DNA from: Mixophyes australis
Lineage: Eukaryota; Chordata; Amphibia; Anura; Limnodynastidae
Assembly: GCA_036250195.1 (NCBI GenBank)
Contig: JAVHZZ010000006.1
Coordinates: forward strand, 172,840,124-172,904,123
Direction: 5' to 3'
DNA length: 64,000 nucleotides
Of this stretch, positions 10,700 through 22,399 are shown in pieces. The translations under genes were made by a program, and so were the position numbers. Within the stretch, counting starts at the first letter, position 1; every line of letters begins with the position of its first letter. The notes below the pieces were generated by a model. It ran no database searches. It saw only the letters and a program-made list of their open reading frames with translations, and was not told the DNA's origin.

Positions 10700-10795
10700 T
10701 TTACAAGCCATCGCCGCTTTAAATTTTCACTGCAAAGTCGCCGATTTCCGGCGAGTTGAAAAAAAATCGGACGTTCATACATTTACCCCTAAGAG
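10700..10795. repeat. Fragment of an unclassified frog-type repeat
   Basis: GCCGATTTCCGGCGAGTTG and ATACATTTACCCC resemble the larger unclassified element at 59225-59755, which has GGCGAGTTTCAACTC and ATACATTTACCCCC. It replaces the missing 5' end of A0. Confidence 0.45.
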
Positions 10796-12145
10796 TCTAA
10801 TCAGAAGTACCTTCTACAAAGTAATGTGAATCAGCATGATTTGTTGTCACAGTATTAAAGTTTGCGTTCAGTCATCATTCTTTTTGTTATTTTTTGTATA
10901 ATATCATTGTTCATTTATAAAACATTAACCTTTTATTAGCTTTATGTCACTGCTGTGGAAGTAAGAGCAGACTCTGGATATCATCATAACAGCTAGAACA
11001 AACAAAAAGTTTTCAGTACCACGTATCTACCAACTGTGAAGTACAATAATTACTACAATAGTAACACATCCACTGTAGTTATGGAATATGTGTGGTGGAT
11101 GAGGTCTTGCAATCCTACAGTCAGTGGTTCCCAAACTTTGTGGTGTTGACACAGATGCCCCACGATTAATGCTTTTGCAATGTTAAAAACTTGCAATAAA
11201 AATCAAGAATAAATGTTTTGGCTTTTTTTTAGGTAACTAAAGTGAATTACAACTAATTTGCATGCATTACAAATAAAATATAGTTGCCCAGTAATTGTCT
11301 TTGCATATATTCAGCAAACCTTATATATTTCTGTATTGCCTCTGAATTCTAGTCTGGCAATGTGACACATTTGTGTAGTGACATGCTGGTTGGGAATCAT
11401 TGCTGTAGTAGGCTGTTCAACTCCGAGTTCATCCATAGATTAATGTAAGCACTTAACTCAGAGCACAATCCTAGATCCCTATAAGCCACATAACCCAGAA
11501 CTCATCCTGAGATCCCTATAAAGTACTAGCACAAAGCACATTTCTAGATCCCCATAAACCACCTACTGAGGTGGTACTAATCCAGAGCATATGACCAGAT
11601 CCCATTAAGCCACTTAACAGAGGGCAAATCCTTAGAGCCCTGTAAACCATCTAACTCAGACCACATTGCTAGATTACAATAAGCCACCTAACCTAGAGCA
11701 CATCGCTAGATACCTATATGCCTCTTAACCCATAGTGCTAAATCCTATAAGCTATAAGCCAGTCAATTTAGAAGACTACTACATCTTTAAAAACCATCAA
11801 ACCCACAGCAAATCTTTAAATTCCCATACGCCACCAAACCAAGAGCACATCCTTGTGAACATCTAATTCAGGGCACATCACTACATTTCTGCAAGCCACC
11901 TCGCTTAGCACACATCCCTATAGCCCAGTCATCTAATCCATAGCACATCCTTAGATCCCAGAAACCAGAGCAAATTTCTAGCTCAAGTTCTGGTCATAAT
12001 TCATTCATTACCACCTCAACTGTAAGAACTTTATACACATTCACTTCTAATTTATGTAAAACAAAACTTTTACACTTATCTTGGCACACTCTCTTTTCAG
12101 TGTATATCCACTTGTTCTAGTCTTAGTCTCTGCTAATGTATATGA
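10796..12145. other. Intergenic DNA with a decayed hAT MITE and a degenerate CA-rich tract
   Basis: At 11123-11405 the ends CAGTGGTTCCCAAACTTTG and GGTTGGGAATCATTG look like a decayed Charlie-type hAT MITE without a recoverable target duplication. From about 11450 to 11980 there are loosely repeated phrases such as AGAGCACAT, CTAGATCCC and AAGCCACCTAAC every 40-60 bases, an old, highly diverged tandem repeat. No gene is seen. Confidence 0.5.
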
Positions 12146-12501
12146 GGGCAGCACAGTGGCCTAGTGGTTAGCACTTCTGCCTCACAGCACTGGGGTCATG
12201 AGTTCAATTCCCAACCATGACCTTATCTGTGTGGAGTTTGTATGTTCTCCCTTTGTCTGCATGGGTCTCCTCTGGGTGCTCTGGTTTCCTCCCACAATTC
12301 AAAAACATACTGGTAGGTTAATTGGCTGCTTTCAAAAATTGACCCTAATCTCTCCCTCTCTTTCTGTCTGTGATTGTGTGTCTGTATTAGGGAATTTAGA
12401 CTGTAAGCTCCAATGGGGCAGGGACTGATGTGAATGAGTTCTCTGTACAGCGCTGCAGAATTAGTGGCGCTATATAAATAAATGGTGATGATGATGATGA
12501 T
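12146..12501 (+). mobile_element. tRNA-derived SINE, full length, with (GAT)n tail
   Basis: The head contains a box A-like TGGCCTAGTGGTTAGCACT and a box B-like GAGTTCAATTCCC. The middle contains the conserved block CTCTGGTTTCCTCCCA(C) and TAGGTTAATTGGCTGC. The 3' end reads GTGGCGCTATATAAATAAAT followed by GAT repeats, as in SINEs that borrow an L2-like LINE tail. Related copies are at 21103-21393, 54447-54632 (reverse) and 63680-64000. It would be transcribed by RNA polymerase III. Confidence 0.85.
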
Positions 12502-14355
12502 ATATGTGTTTCTTGCCTCCTTTCTTTATTCTTTTCTCCTAACTGTGAAAATACAATTATACACACAGGGTTAAGATTAAATCCTTGTACTTGTCCAGTA
12601 TTTCATTTGGGGATCAGATTTCAATTGAACCATGAATGAAATCTAATTACCTAACAGTTGCTATTACTTGTTTAGTATTAATGAAAGAACGTTAAGGAGG
12701 AAACATGAAAAGGTAGTTTTTTACTAGGCCAGTGTATTCAGTATTACATGGAATACGACTCAAAGTCTTCAGTAACAATCTCAGATGTCTCACCCATCTT
12801 TCTCTGCGCCCTGGGAGGTCACACTAACAGATTTGATGCGAAATCTCTGAGCCGCTTGGAAACTTTAGAGAAGCTAAAAACTAGGACATAAGAGATGATT
12901 TAGCAGGGTAATGGAACAGCTGTAATGACTCCTAACCTTCAGTAAACCTGCATGCTAAATTGCATCATTGCCTTAGACGTTTAATAAATTAGGCATAATA
13001 CAGCCACCTTTTGCTTTTCAGCCATTGAAAAGGGGAAAGTTCTATCTCCACAATAATTATTCATTCATATGACAATCCTTTCTCAGGGTTTAATTATTAA
13101 ACTCAAAACTACTTTTGTATCCTCATCATTTACTTTTTATGCATTTGTTGTTTTTTTTATGCAACGCAATTACTAAAACAAGACAGATTTGAGGGGGGGA
13201 AACATGAGACATGGGAGATTGAGAAGAGGTTGGGGGTTATATGAATAAAAGTGAGAAAACAATTTGATGTGAAACTTTTAACAGTGAAATTATAAATGGG
13301 TATAAAGCAATAGTCATGGAGGTAATGTGAAGAAGTAGAAAAAGGTACTATAAAGAGACGTATAAGTGTATAAAGCTTATATGGAGTTCTTAGAGGGAAG
13401 ATCATTGCTATCAATAATATTGTGCTAACTGAGCCACATCTACCATAGATAGATCTATGGAAACTTCATAAGCAGTACTTGTTTAACCACGTTATATGAT
13501 ACTCCTTTAAATTAATAATGGGTATTTATTAAAATGTTAGATATATTAATAGGCATTTGGGGTAAACAATTAGACATATTGGGCTGGATTCAGGCAAGCA
13601 TACTGAGCGCATCCTGTGTTTCTTATAAACCGCTCATAATTCTGCTCTTCGTACTCCTAAAGTCAACAAGGAACAGATGTGAAGATATGTGTGGTGTTGA
13701 CTATGAGTGTAGTTTTACTTTGCTCTACTAAACCAGACACTGCAGGACACCTATGTTGAATATAAAATCTCAAGAGAATGTTGTTTATTCCCTTGGAGAA
13801 ACATATATTAGGCCCTCCTTACTGTCTGCTATACAAAACGGACATTTTTACAGTTGCTCCTGATGCAAGACATATGTTATAGCATGCATGCGATACTGAC
13901 ATCACTAGTACTTAGAATTTAGACTAGTCTTGTAGCTTAAGCAAGAGATACGGCAGAAAAACAAGTAACTTTGAGACTGCCAGTGCTTGATTCAGATGAG
14001 GCTGCGTGTGCTTGAGCTTGACACGCTTTCACTGTAAATTTAGTACGGCCAAACGCTCATTCCCAACTCTGAATCACTCCCCGAAACCATTGGCTATAGT
14101 AAGTGTATGTTGCGTCCGCATACACAGTGGCCAAGGCTGTTTACAGCCGGATGCCCCAGTTCTGGGCATGCTTAGATTTTGCTTACGATATGCTTAAAAT
14201 CAGCAGATATGTGTATTAATGACTCAGGTCTATAGGGTAAAAATTAAAAAATTATATACATTAAAATAAATTTGTAATAACTTGAAGACATAACAGATAA
14301 ATAATAATAAACATTCACAGGAACTATGGTATTCTTGGTAAAAGTAAAAATTAGA
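12502..14355. other. Intergenic DNA, no gene seen
   Basis: AT-rich and mostly unique. GGGCTGGATTCAGG near 13563 and TGATTCAGATGAGGC near 13988 look like decayed ends of the GGGCCTGATTCA repeat family seen at 21.1-29.2 kb and 54.3 kb. No ORF with recognisable homology. Confidence 0.45.
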
Positions 14356-14369
14356 ACCCTATAAAAACT

Positions 14370-15138
14370 CCGAACACACCGAACACACCCGAACCTAGCA
14401 GATCCGAGTACAGAGTCGAGCCTGTTTGGTACTTTCACGCACCCTCGGAATTGAAAACGAGGCAAAACTTCATCGTTACGTTGTCGGATTTCACGAGTTT
14501 GGGATTCTAGAAGTACCGCCCTCCACAGCGATCCAGCGCCATTTCACAGAGGGACACACAAGGGGTAGTACAGTTCTTGGCAGTCTGTAGAGCAGTTGGG
14601 CAGCGTCATAGGTAGAATAGAAAGAGGAGGGGTAGCAGTATTCTTCAAAGTCTCCAGTGACATTCAGGAGAGCTCCATTGCTCCATTGCTAATTGTCATT
14701 GCTGAAATAGAAATACTAGGGCTGGCAGGCTTGGTGTAACTCTGCAGTCACATTGTACTGAGTTATATGGGTAACACACAAAGAGAAGAGCTCCATTACT
14801 CCGTTGCTAATTGTCATTGCTGAAATAGAAATACTAGGGCTGGCAGGCTTGGTCTAAATCTGCAGGTACATTTTACTGTACAATAGCTCACTCAGAAACA
14901 GGAGAGGTGGCAGGGTTCAGTGCGGAAACAGAAATTGTAATAATAGGGCTGTAAGTGTTCTTAAAAGTCTCCAGTGACATTCTACTGTGCCATAGCTCAT
15001 ACAGAAACAGAAGGGGTGGCATTGTTCTTGTCCCACACCAGTCTCAGTCATGATGATACTAAATCCTCTACCTTATGTGTTCAAGTGCATAGTGGTTATA
15101 AGTCAGGGAAACAAAAATGTAAATAAAAAGCTTGTACC
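14370..15138 (+). repeat. Inverted duplicate of the family C 5' end (left arm of C0)
   Basis: ACACACCCGAACCTAGCAGA, TCCGAGTACAGAGTCGAGCC and repeated TAGCTAATTGTCATTGCTGA-like blocks are forward counterparts of 19560-19890 and of 61310-61525. The arm continues after the LTR (16189-16344) through ATGCCATTCTACCC, the codons of the N-terminal MPFY motif. The duplicate therefore includes leader and N-terminal coding sequence. Confidence 0.8.
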
Positions 15139-16188
15139 TATCACACGCCGGGTGTTCGGGCAGCGCACCCGACACCCGGCAGACTTACCTGTCATCGGCG
15201 CTCCGCTTCCCGCTGGACGCCGCCATCTTGGATCCGGGTCTACGCATGCGCAGACCCGGCGGCTGCACTAATTCCTCTGCTTGCTGTTGATTGGCCCTTC
15301 TCCTTGGCGGCAAGTTTAAAAGGCACCTCCTCTCTATCTTCAGTGCCTGTTCTTTGAGTCACCTCCTGGTGATAGAAGTGGCTTCCAGTTGCCTTCCAGC
15401 CATTCTCCTCCACATAGTGGACTGCAGAGCTGACGCTTACTCTTCTGAACTTTTCATCTGTCACATAGTGACCTACAGAGCTGACGCTCATCTCCGGAAA
15501 TCTCCTCCACATAGTGGACTGCAGAGCTGACGCTTACTCTCCTGAACTTTTCATCTGTCACATAGTAACCTACAGAGCTGACGCTCATCTCCGGAAATCT
15601 CCTCCACATAGTGGACTGCAGAGCTGACGCTTACTCTTATGAACTTTTCATCTGTCACACAGTGACCTACAGAGTGGACGCTCATCTCTGGAAATCTCCT
15701 CTACATGATCTACAGAGCTGACGCTCATCCTCCTGAACTTTACACCACATAGTGGTCTGCAGAGCTTACGCTCACTCTCCTGAATTCTTCTCCACATAGT
15801 GGACTGCAGAGCTGACGCTCATTCTCCTGAACGTTACACCACCTAGTGGTCTACAGAGCTTACGCTCACCCTCCTGTATCCACTTCATCTGCCACATAGT
15901 GGTCTGCAGAGATACGCCGATCTTCAACATCTTCATTGCCAACACTTCTAGCATTGTCAGCTTTTCCTACGATACTATTGTCTGTAGTCTTCCTAGGGAC
16001 TTCCGTACAGTGCTCTAGTAGGGACCGCGACCTGCGAGGTAGACGCAGCTAAGCCCATACCGCTTTGTGGCGGTTCCTGGTGAACACCGTCTCCTCGTTA
16101 GACTCAGCGCCCTGTTGGAGTAGTGCCAAACTGTTCGAATCTCTTGGTTTCGCTACATCTACCGAGTCTCCTCGTAAGAACCATGACA
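15139..16188 (+). mobile_element. Solo LTR, Gypsy-like, 1050 bp
   Basis: It starts TATCACACGCC (a decayed TG start) and ends ACCATGACA, with a perfect 5-bp duplication GTACC at 15134-15138 and 16189-16193. The empty site is present in C2 near 60785, where the flanks are continuous around a single GTACC. A TATA-like TTTAAAAGG lies near 15315. From 15390 to 15920 it holds a tandem array of units with CACATAGTGGACTGCAGAGC and GACGCTCATCTCC. The 3' segment shares GACCGCGACCTGCG with the other solo LTRs. Confidence 0.88.
15390..15920 (+). repeat. Tandem array inside the solo LTR
   Basis: About nine units of roughly 50-60 bp built on CACATAGTG(G/A)(A/C)CT(G/A)CAGAGCTGACGCT, partly as an approximately 110-bp dimer. 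They lie downstream of the TATA-like box, in the likely transcribed part of the LTR. The ORFs at 15291-15530 and 15240-15512 come from this array. Confidence 0.8.
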
Positions 16189-16582
16189 GTACCTTTTTAA
16201 AGAAAAAAATACCTCTCTAATAAAGGTGAACGTTTACTGTAGAAAAACATAAAATCGCCAACATGCCATTCTACCCAAAATATTACCAAGCATACCAGCA
16301 TCAGCTACCTCCCTTCTCTCAGATATATCTCAGCACCTGCAATCTACACTGTCATCATATTCACCCTCATCAGTGTGTACATCATCCTCGAACAATACTA
16401 ATTCACCCCCGCTGGAATCCACCATCACAGAAGTCTGTCTACTTTGATGCAATTGCTGGTAATGGCCTTCCTCATGGAATTTGTAGTTCATTTTACGGAA
16501 GAGCTGTAATGAATTTTGAGCAATTCGTTTAGACCAAACCAAATGTCAACATGTTGTGCAGACTCATCTGCATCAACACTGG

Positions 16583-16757
16583 GGGCTAGATTTACTAAGC
16601 TGCGGGTTTGAAAAAGTGGGGATGTTGCCAATAGCAACCAATCAGATTCTATCTGTCATTTTGTAGAATGCACTAAATAAATGAAAGCTAGAATCTGATT
16701 GGTTGCTATAGGCAGCATCCCCACTTTTTCAAACCCGCAGCATAGTAAATCTAGCCC
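16583..16757. mobile_element. Palindromic MITE, copy 2
   Basis: Arms GGGCTAGATTTACTAAGCTG and CAGCATAGTAAATCTAGCCC are inverted repeats, and the body matches the MITE at 1142-1312. It sits inside the transposase pseudogene of C0. Comparison with the C1 sequence near 48340 suggests a short TGG duplication at the edges. The superfamily is unassigned. Confidence 0.85.
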
Positions 16758-17132
16758 TGGTGTCTTGGGAAAGCTATGTTTTTTCCTAGCAGCAATTTTC
16801 AGAGAAACTGAAGGAGGAGATGTCATTGTGTCATGTACCACTTGAGCTGTCAGCTTGCTGACCAGGAGCTCATTGCATCTCTTGAGATCTGGGTCAGTTG
16901 GAAAGAAAGAAAAGACATAGCTTTTAAACCTAGGATCAAGCACAGTTACCAAAATTTAATGATCCGATTTGAAGATGTTGATAACTCTTGGATCCTTGTG
17001 CAGCGAATAAAGTACTTAATGTACAACTCCACCATAATTAGCGGAATTGCTTTGTTTCATTTCCTCCTTCAATTTCTCTTGCTGCTTGACAAGAAGTCTA
17101 ATTAGGGGAATCACTTGACTCAGGTAACCTTA

Positions 17133-17419
17133 TCCTTGATAACACTATTCATACTAATACACCCTCACAACTATCCCAATCTCTACTCTGAGCCGCACTC
17201 ACTCCTATTGTTTCAGTTGTGCCCTCCTTCCTTTAGAATGTAAGCTTTCTAATGAGCAGGGTCCTCCATACTCTTTGTTTTCATGTCTCCATTAATTTTG
17301 TTTGACTTGTCTGTTCTTGTTTTACATATGTCTTGTTTTATGTATGCACATGTCTTCCCAATTGAACCTCGCTGTGGAGCACTGTGGTGCCTTACAAATC
17401 TTCAATAATATTAATAATA
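17133..17419 (+). mobile_element. L2-like LINE 3' tail in C0
   Basis: AGAATGTAAGCTTTCTAATG, TTGTTTTACATATGTCTTG and GCTGTGGAGCACTGTGGTGC lead into an (AAT)n tail, the form of an L2-like 3' UTR. The tail abuts ATGCCTCTTA of the hAT coding sequence. C2 has the same LINE tail at the identical coding position (58669), so the LINE inserted before these two copies separated. C1 lacks it (near 49215). Confidence 0.8.
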
Positions 17420-19179
17420 TGCCTCTTAAGGAAATAGATGATACACAAACTAGCCTGCCTCTAACAAATGTGACGTACTTGGGTATATGCTGCTGCTGTT
17501 CCTACTGGTGAAGGCGCATCACCAACCCAGTGGGCTGTCACAGTCATATAATCTTTAGTTTGCCCAGTTCCGCTTGTCCACATATCTGTGGTTAAGTGTA
17601 CAGTGGGAAGAATGGCATTTTGTAGCCCAATAATTACATTTTTACAAACCTTCTGGTAGAGGTGAGGAATAGCTTTTCTACTGAAATGGTGTCGTGATGG
17701 AATTTGGTAACGGGGACACAAGACCTCAAGTAGCTGTCTAAAACCAGCTGCATTAATAGTGGATTTTGAACGCAGATCTTATACTAGCATAGTCGCCATA
17801 GCGGCTGTGATCCGCTTTGCGACTGGGTGACAGCTTTCATACTTGCTTCCTCATGCAAACGATTGCTTCACAGTCAATTGTTGTAAACTACTAGTAGTCT
17901 TCTTCTTGGTCTGCTTCTGGGATAAAGAGTCACCACCAGCAGCAGCAGCAGCAGTGGGACTAATGCTCAAGAATTCTTCTGCGGAATCCTGGATAGTGGA
18001 GGATTCATCTAGCCTTAGCAACTTGAATGCAGGACTAACCCTGATCGCTACTGAGGATATTGATGAGGACGGTGTAGTGGGTGTAGATTGCAGGCGTCGG
18101 GATGTAGGTGAGAGAAGGGTCCTAGCTGATGATAGACTGCTTGTTGTTATTTTTTTAGCATAACTTTCAGATTTTCCCAACAGCTTGCCATGAACTTGCA
18201 TCAAATGGCTTAACATGGATGAGGTTCCTATATGGTTAAGGTCCCTACCTCGACTGACTGTGGCTTTACATACGCTACAAATGGCTAGACAACTGTTGTC
18301 CGGATTTGGGTAAATATAATTCCAGACATAAGAAGTGCATTTTTTGGTCTTATGTCCAGGCATGACAATGGCCTTCTTCTTATCACGTGCAAGAACTGCT
18401 TCCACCATTGCAGGACTTAGACAAACAACATCATCCTCATCAACATCCTCATTAGTGTCCTCGTCGGCTACACAAATATCGCCCTCATCCTGGTGCAATT
18501 CCAAAGTTTCATCCTCAATTGCTGTATCACCGGCTACACTTGGGCTGTTCAGGCACACATCTGCAGAAATGCTGAAAGGAGCTTTCTTTATGGGTACACT
18601 ATCAGAATGGGTAGCACTCGTGGATGGACTCTCCTCAGGGACTTGTGTCATTTCTGAATCTGAACAAACATTTTCCTCTAATGCCTTACTGTTTTCTTGC
18701 AGCTCAGCTTTTACATGTAAAAGTATTTGGGCACCACTTTTGGAGCCCGAATGACAAAGTCTTGCTTGGTCTCGACTGACCTTACAAGAAGATGCCTCAG
18801 TAACAGTTGCAGAATTTGCACTTATAGGTGAAAGGTGAAGGCCTCATTCTTTCTTTTCCACTGCGCGTTTAGAATGGCATGTTAGCAATTTAATTTTTTT
18901 CTGTAGATAATTTTGCCTGGATTACAGCTCTTTTTTTCTTGACCAAGGTAAAAGGTGTTTTTTATAAATGTTTTTGTTTCCCTGACTTAAAAACACTATG
19001 TACTTTTACATATGCTTTACCAGATGACATACAGGGATTAGTATCATCATGACTGGTGGCAGCAGCTGCTTGGTGCTCCTGCTCTTTTGTGTACTGCTGT
19101 AAATCCATTTTTATAACACCGTACACTTTGACTGCAAATTCAGAAGAAAAGCCTGCAAGGCCTAGTATTTGTATTTCGG

Positions 19180-19560
19180 CAATGACAATTAGCAATGGAG
19201 CAATGGAGCTCTCTTCTTTGTGTTTTACCTATATAACACTGTAGAATGTGACTGCAGAGTTACACTAAGTCTTCCAGCACTAGTACTTGTATTTTTCTGC
19301 AATGAGAATTAGCAATGGAGCTCTCCTCTTTGTATGTTACCTATATAACACAGCAGAATGTGACTGCAGAGTTACACCAAACCTGCCAGCGCTAGTATTT
19401 GTATTTTTCTGCAATGAAAATTAGCAATGGAGCTCTCCTCTTTGTGTGTTACCTATATAACACAGTAGAATGTGACTGCAGAATTAAACCAACCCTGCCA
19501 GCACTAGTATTTGTATTTCAGCAATGACAATTAGCAATGGAGCAATGGAGCTCTCCTGAA
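19180..19560 (-). repeat. 5' leader tandem repeats of C0
   Basis: About four units of 110-120 bp contain AATTAGCAATGGAGCTCTCC, TACCTATATAACACAG and GAATGTGACTGCAGAGTTAC. They lie between the TATA-like box and the start codon. Copies in the same family occur at 14640-15060 and 60890-61320. Confidence 0.82.
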
Positions 19561-19754
19561 TGTCACTGGAGACTTTGAAGAATACTGCTACCCCTCCTCT
19601 TTCTATTCTACCTATGACACTGCCCAACTGCTCTACAGACTTGTTGAACACTGTTGCCTCCTCCTCTATCTATTTTGCTCCCCAACTGCTCTACACACTG
19701 TGCTACCCCTTCTCTGTCCCTCTTTCAAATGGTGCTAGATCGCCGTGGAGGGCG

Positions 19755-19764
19755 GTATTTATAG
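19755..19764 (-). promoter_or_regulatory. TATA-like box of C0
   Basis: The minus strand reads CTATAAATACC about 140 bases inside the 5' terminus, in the same place as the TATA-like boxes of A1 and D1. The role is inferred from position. Confidence 0.45.
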
Positions 19765-19908
19765 ATTTCAGAACTCGTGAGATCCGATGACGTAACAATG
19801 ACGTTTTGCCTCCATTCCGAAAAAGTGCGAAAGTACCGAACTCAGATATGCTAAGTTCGGGTGTGTTCGGTTCTCGAGAAACCGAGCCTGAGCATCTCTA
19901 GCTCTAAC

Positions 19909-20500
19909 CAATGTGTCACATTTCTGTTCTAATAACTGAAATCTTGTAATAACAGCTATGGAGCCAGGAGTATAGTGACAACAAACTGTTTTATTAAAGC
20001 AATAACTCAATTCAGATATGCAGGGAAGCCACAAACCAGGTAAAGCTGAGAATAAATTACAGATATCCGGCTATGACTGAAAACAGATAAATAGCAGTGA
20101 ATACAAACAGCAGGTACAGGTTAGATGAGCACAGGTGACTATCCAGGACCTGAGCTACACAGATACAGATTGCAGCTTGCAAGAAATCTAAGGGAACAAC
20201 AATGACCAGCAAGGAGCATTGTGAGGAGCAGGCATATATAGTCAGAGACACAGGTGCATTAATTAACAAGAGGAGAAGGTTAACTCCTGCTAGTGAGGGG
20301 AAAAGGCAATAGTACAATAGCAGCACCTCTAGTAAGCAAGAGGTACTGCAGGTCTAAACAATAATAACAGAGTCCAACATTAGTCCAGCAAACAAGAGCT
20401 GCAGAGGCAAAGCAGCATACCCATGTGCGATGCAGATCTTTACACAATGTACATTGTAGAAGGACAGGACATAAATAACCCATGTCTGTCTTCATGCTGT
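19909..20500 (-). other. Possible decayed LTR
   Basis: On the minus strand there is a TATA-like CTATATATGCC near 20240, and about 240 bases later a TTTAATAAAACAG polyadenylation-like site near 20000, followed by an end near GTGACACA. This is the layout of an LTR, but no clear opposite edge or target duplication could be found. Confidence 0.3.
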
Positions 20501-20629
20501 TTTTAATACTTTTTAATATTTCTGCTTGTCTGAAGCAAGTTGTGTGACTGGAGTAAAAGCATTAGCGGTGATTCATGTTGTGTATGTGCACCTGCATGTT
20601 TAGAACTTCAAACATTCTATGCCAAGATT

Positions 20630-20858
20630 ATTATCTATTTATTTATTTATTTATTTATAAGGCGCCACAGATTCTGTAGCGCCAGATACAGAAGCAAGTA
20701 CCAAATAGATGAGATAATACATATAAGTAGCACAGAAGAGTGTAAGTAATGATATGCGGACTTGACAGGACATACGACGGACTTAGACAGCAGACAGACG
20801 TGGGATAATAGGTAGAGAAGACCTTGCTTGCGAGAGCTTACATTCTAAAGTGATAAGC
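20630..20858 (-). mobile_element. L2-like LINE 3' tail
   Basis: On the minus strand AGAATGTAAGCTCTCGCAAG leads to GGCGCTACAGAATCTGTGGC and GCGCCTTATAAATAAATAAA, ending in an (AAAT)n tail. This is the same tail type that the SINEs here carry. It is a 5'-truncated insertion. Confidence 0.7.
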
Positions 20859-21102
20859 AACTTCAAGGCTGTCTTGTCTGTTGTGCTGCCTCCTTGTCAC
20901 TGGATTACTATTACTTATTGTAGGCATATTAGTAATAAGAATATAAAGTGACGATTGATCATATTTTGCTGCATCGAGATAAGTGACAGTCTTAAAAGGT
21001 TGCTCTTTGTCTGCAGGACATGTCGGTACTGAGATACTGCTGGCTACTATTCCTGAATGCTAATCTTGTACTCAAAGCTAAGTAATACAAATAAAGCCTG
21101 AT

Positions 21103-21393
21103 GTTATCTGTGTGGAGATTGTATGTTCTCCCTGTGTTTGCGTGGGTCTTCTCCGGGTGCTCCGGTTTCCTCCCACACTCCAAAAACATACTAGTAGGTA
21201 CTAGTAGGTTAATTGGCTGCTATCAAAATTGACCCTAGTCTCTCTCTCTCTCTCTCTGTCTGTCATCTGTGTGTGTATGTTAGGGAATTTAGACTGTAAG
21301 CTCCAATGGGGCAGGGACTGATGTGAATGAGTTCTCTGTACAGCACTGCGGAATCAGTGCAGCTATATAAATAAATGGTGATGATGATGATCA
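21103..21393 (+). mobile_element. SINE, 5'-truncated
   Basis: It lacks the tRNA-like head. It starts at TTATCTGTGTGGAG and contains CTCCGGTTTCCTCCCACACT, TAGGTTAATTGGCTGC and a tail GCTATATAAATAAATGGTGA with GAT repeats. A duplicated TACTAGTAGG occurs inside, and there is a (CT)n expansion at 21240. Confidence 0.82.
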
Positions 21394-21524
21394 TACATGT
21401 TTGAATATAAGTCTGTTTGTTTGTCGTATCTTGCATGAAATAGCTCTGCGCATGCTCAGAAACTGACTTTTCACCAATGATGCAATTGCATGCAATTCAT
21501 ATCTAAACACAAAGTACACTTTTG

Positions 21525-22186
21525 CAGGGCTGCCAAGAAGAATTCTTTAGTTGCGGCTTGTCTGGATCTTGGAATGTTGGAGGATCTATTTGTAAAAAAA
21601 AATGGCTACATTTAGAAAATTACAGCCACACCCAGCGTTAAATCAATAGCACCCACGATTAATAATTAGGCCTTCCTCCAGCCCCAACATTAAAATAATA
21701 GTATTCACATTTTTTTCCTCTGTGCCTCTCTCCCCTTCATTATAATACTGTCCCTTTCTGTTTTTCTCCCCTTGACTCTCAGTTTCTTTACTTACCTTTT
21801 GTTAGGTTCTTTTTTTTCTTTTCTTCTTCTCTGTCTTCTCTTCTCCTTTCATGGTGCTTTCTTCATGCTGCGGCGCTCCTCACTGACTGTCGGGCGTGAC
21901 CTGATGACGTCACGCCCGGCAGTCAGTGTGAATGGAGAAGAGAGGAGAGGAGGGACGCGGTGCCGCAATCACGTGAGTATGGATTTTTTTTTTTCTTCCA
22001 CCTCCCCCCACCAGCAAACCCCCCCCCCCCCCCCCCCCCGGAAAAAAAATAAACAAAAGAATAAAAAATCGCAAAATAAAAAAATGTAAAAAAAAAAAAA
22101 TTTGCAGCGAGGGCCCGGCCCGGGCCCCCTGGCATGGCCGGGCCTGGGTAAAATGTACCCGCCCCCTCCCCCTCTCAGCGGCCCTG
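21525..22186. mobile_element. hAT element E2, 662 bp, non-autonomous
   Basis: Ends are CAGGGCTGCCAAGAAGAATT and CTCTCAGCGGCCCTG, the same as E1 at 36739-39292 in the opposite order. The flanking 8-mers CACTTTTG (21517-21524) and TACTTTTG (22187-22194) match at seven of eight positions. It contains a C-run of 18 or more near 22020, GC-rich GGGCCCGGGC near 22110 and a GTGACCTGATGACGTCACGC inverted stretch near 21897. It has no coding region. ORFs at 21910-22323 read through homopolymers. Confidence 0.85.
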
Positions 22187-22374
22187 TACTTTTGATTGCC
22201 TATGACTTGAAGGGTGGAATGGGGGTGGGAAGGGACGGATGAATGTAGACAATGTACAGTAAAGTGATGAGGTTGTGCCAAGGATGTGACCGATTTAAGC
22301 CCTGGGTTTCTTCTTAAGTACACTTGGTTTCAGACGTATCATTTGCACTAGCTACAGGGAAAGTGTACGTGTCG

Positions 22375-22382
22375 ACTGATAG
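22375..22382. repeat. Left target-site duplication of A1
   Basis: ACTGATAG, repeated exactly at 28851-28858 just outside the other terminus. Confidence 0.96.
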
Positions 22383-22399
22383 TAGAGATGGGCGGGTCC

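Larger units (their letters stand above)
2080..10700 (-). mobile_element. hAT element A0, old truncated copy, interrupted by D1
   Basis: The left edge at 2080 is the 3' terminus of family A in reverse, TAGAGATGGTCACTGACCCC, identical to the 3' end of A1 at 28831-28850. The element runs leftward on the minus strand: 3' subterminal repeats, then a broken transposase from about 2810 to 4636. There D1 (4645-10656) interrupts it inside the BED-finger codons. After D1 the A sequence resumes at 10665 for about 35 bases and then stops matching A1, so the whole 5' end is missing. No matching right-hand terminus or target duplication was found. A0 is dead and older than D1. Confidence 0.88.
16345..19108 (-). 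pseudogene. hAT transposase pseudogene of C0
   Basis: Minus-strand pieces follow the order of the A1 protein. A start codon at 19108 gives MDLQQYTKEQEHQ, then MPF, a stop, and TRSGKERMRPSP near 18870. The 266-codon ORF 17851-18651 carries the BED finger (CSVC, then HLMQVH). The first catalytic block (LTTDMWTSGTGQTKDY) is at about 17600, the LDPRFKSYVFS block near 16930, and the C-terminal KMNYKFHEEGH and DVHTDEGEYDD near 16360-16480. Codons between the catalytic and LDPRFK blocks are lost, replaced by an L2 tail (17133-17419), and a MITE (16583-16757) interrupts the C-terminal part. In-frame stops and shifts make it inactive. Confidence 0.88.
14370..19900 (-). mobile_element. hAT element C0 with long inverted 5' ends
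   Basis: The right end (19881-19900, complement of TAGAGATGCTCAGGCTCGG) is the 5' terminus of family C. From there the minus strand holds a TATA-like box, leader repeats and a broken transposase down to about 16345. Left of that junction the sequence does not continue into a normal 3' UTR. It is an inverted duplicate of the element's own 5' end (about 14370-15138 and 16189-16344, interrupted by a solo LTR). C2 has the same junction. The left terminus has decayed and no target duplication was found; the expected one would be GCTCTAAC (19901-19908). Confidence 0.8.

Noticed and set aside
12146..12240. tRNA gene
   Set aside because: Box A and box B-like motifs are present, but they belong to a SINE head with SINE body and tail, repeated at 63680.
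21910..22323. 137-codon and 105-codon ORFs around 21772-22323
   Set aside because: They run through C- and A-homopolymers in the non-coding element E2.
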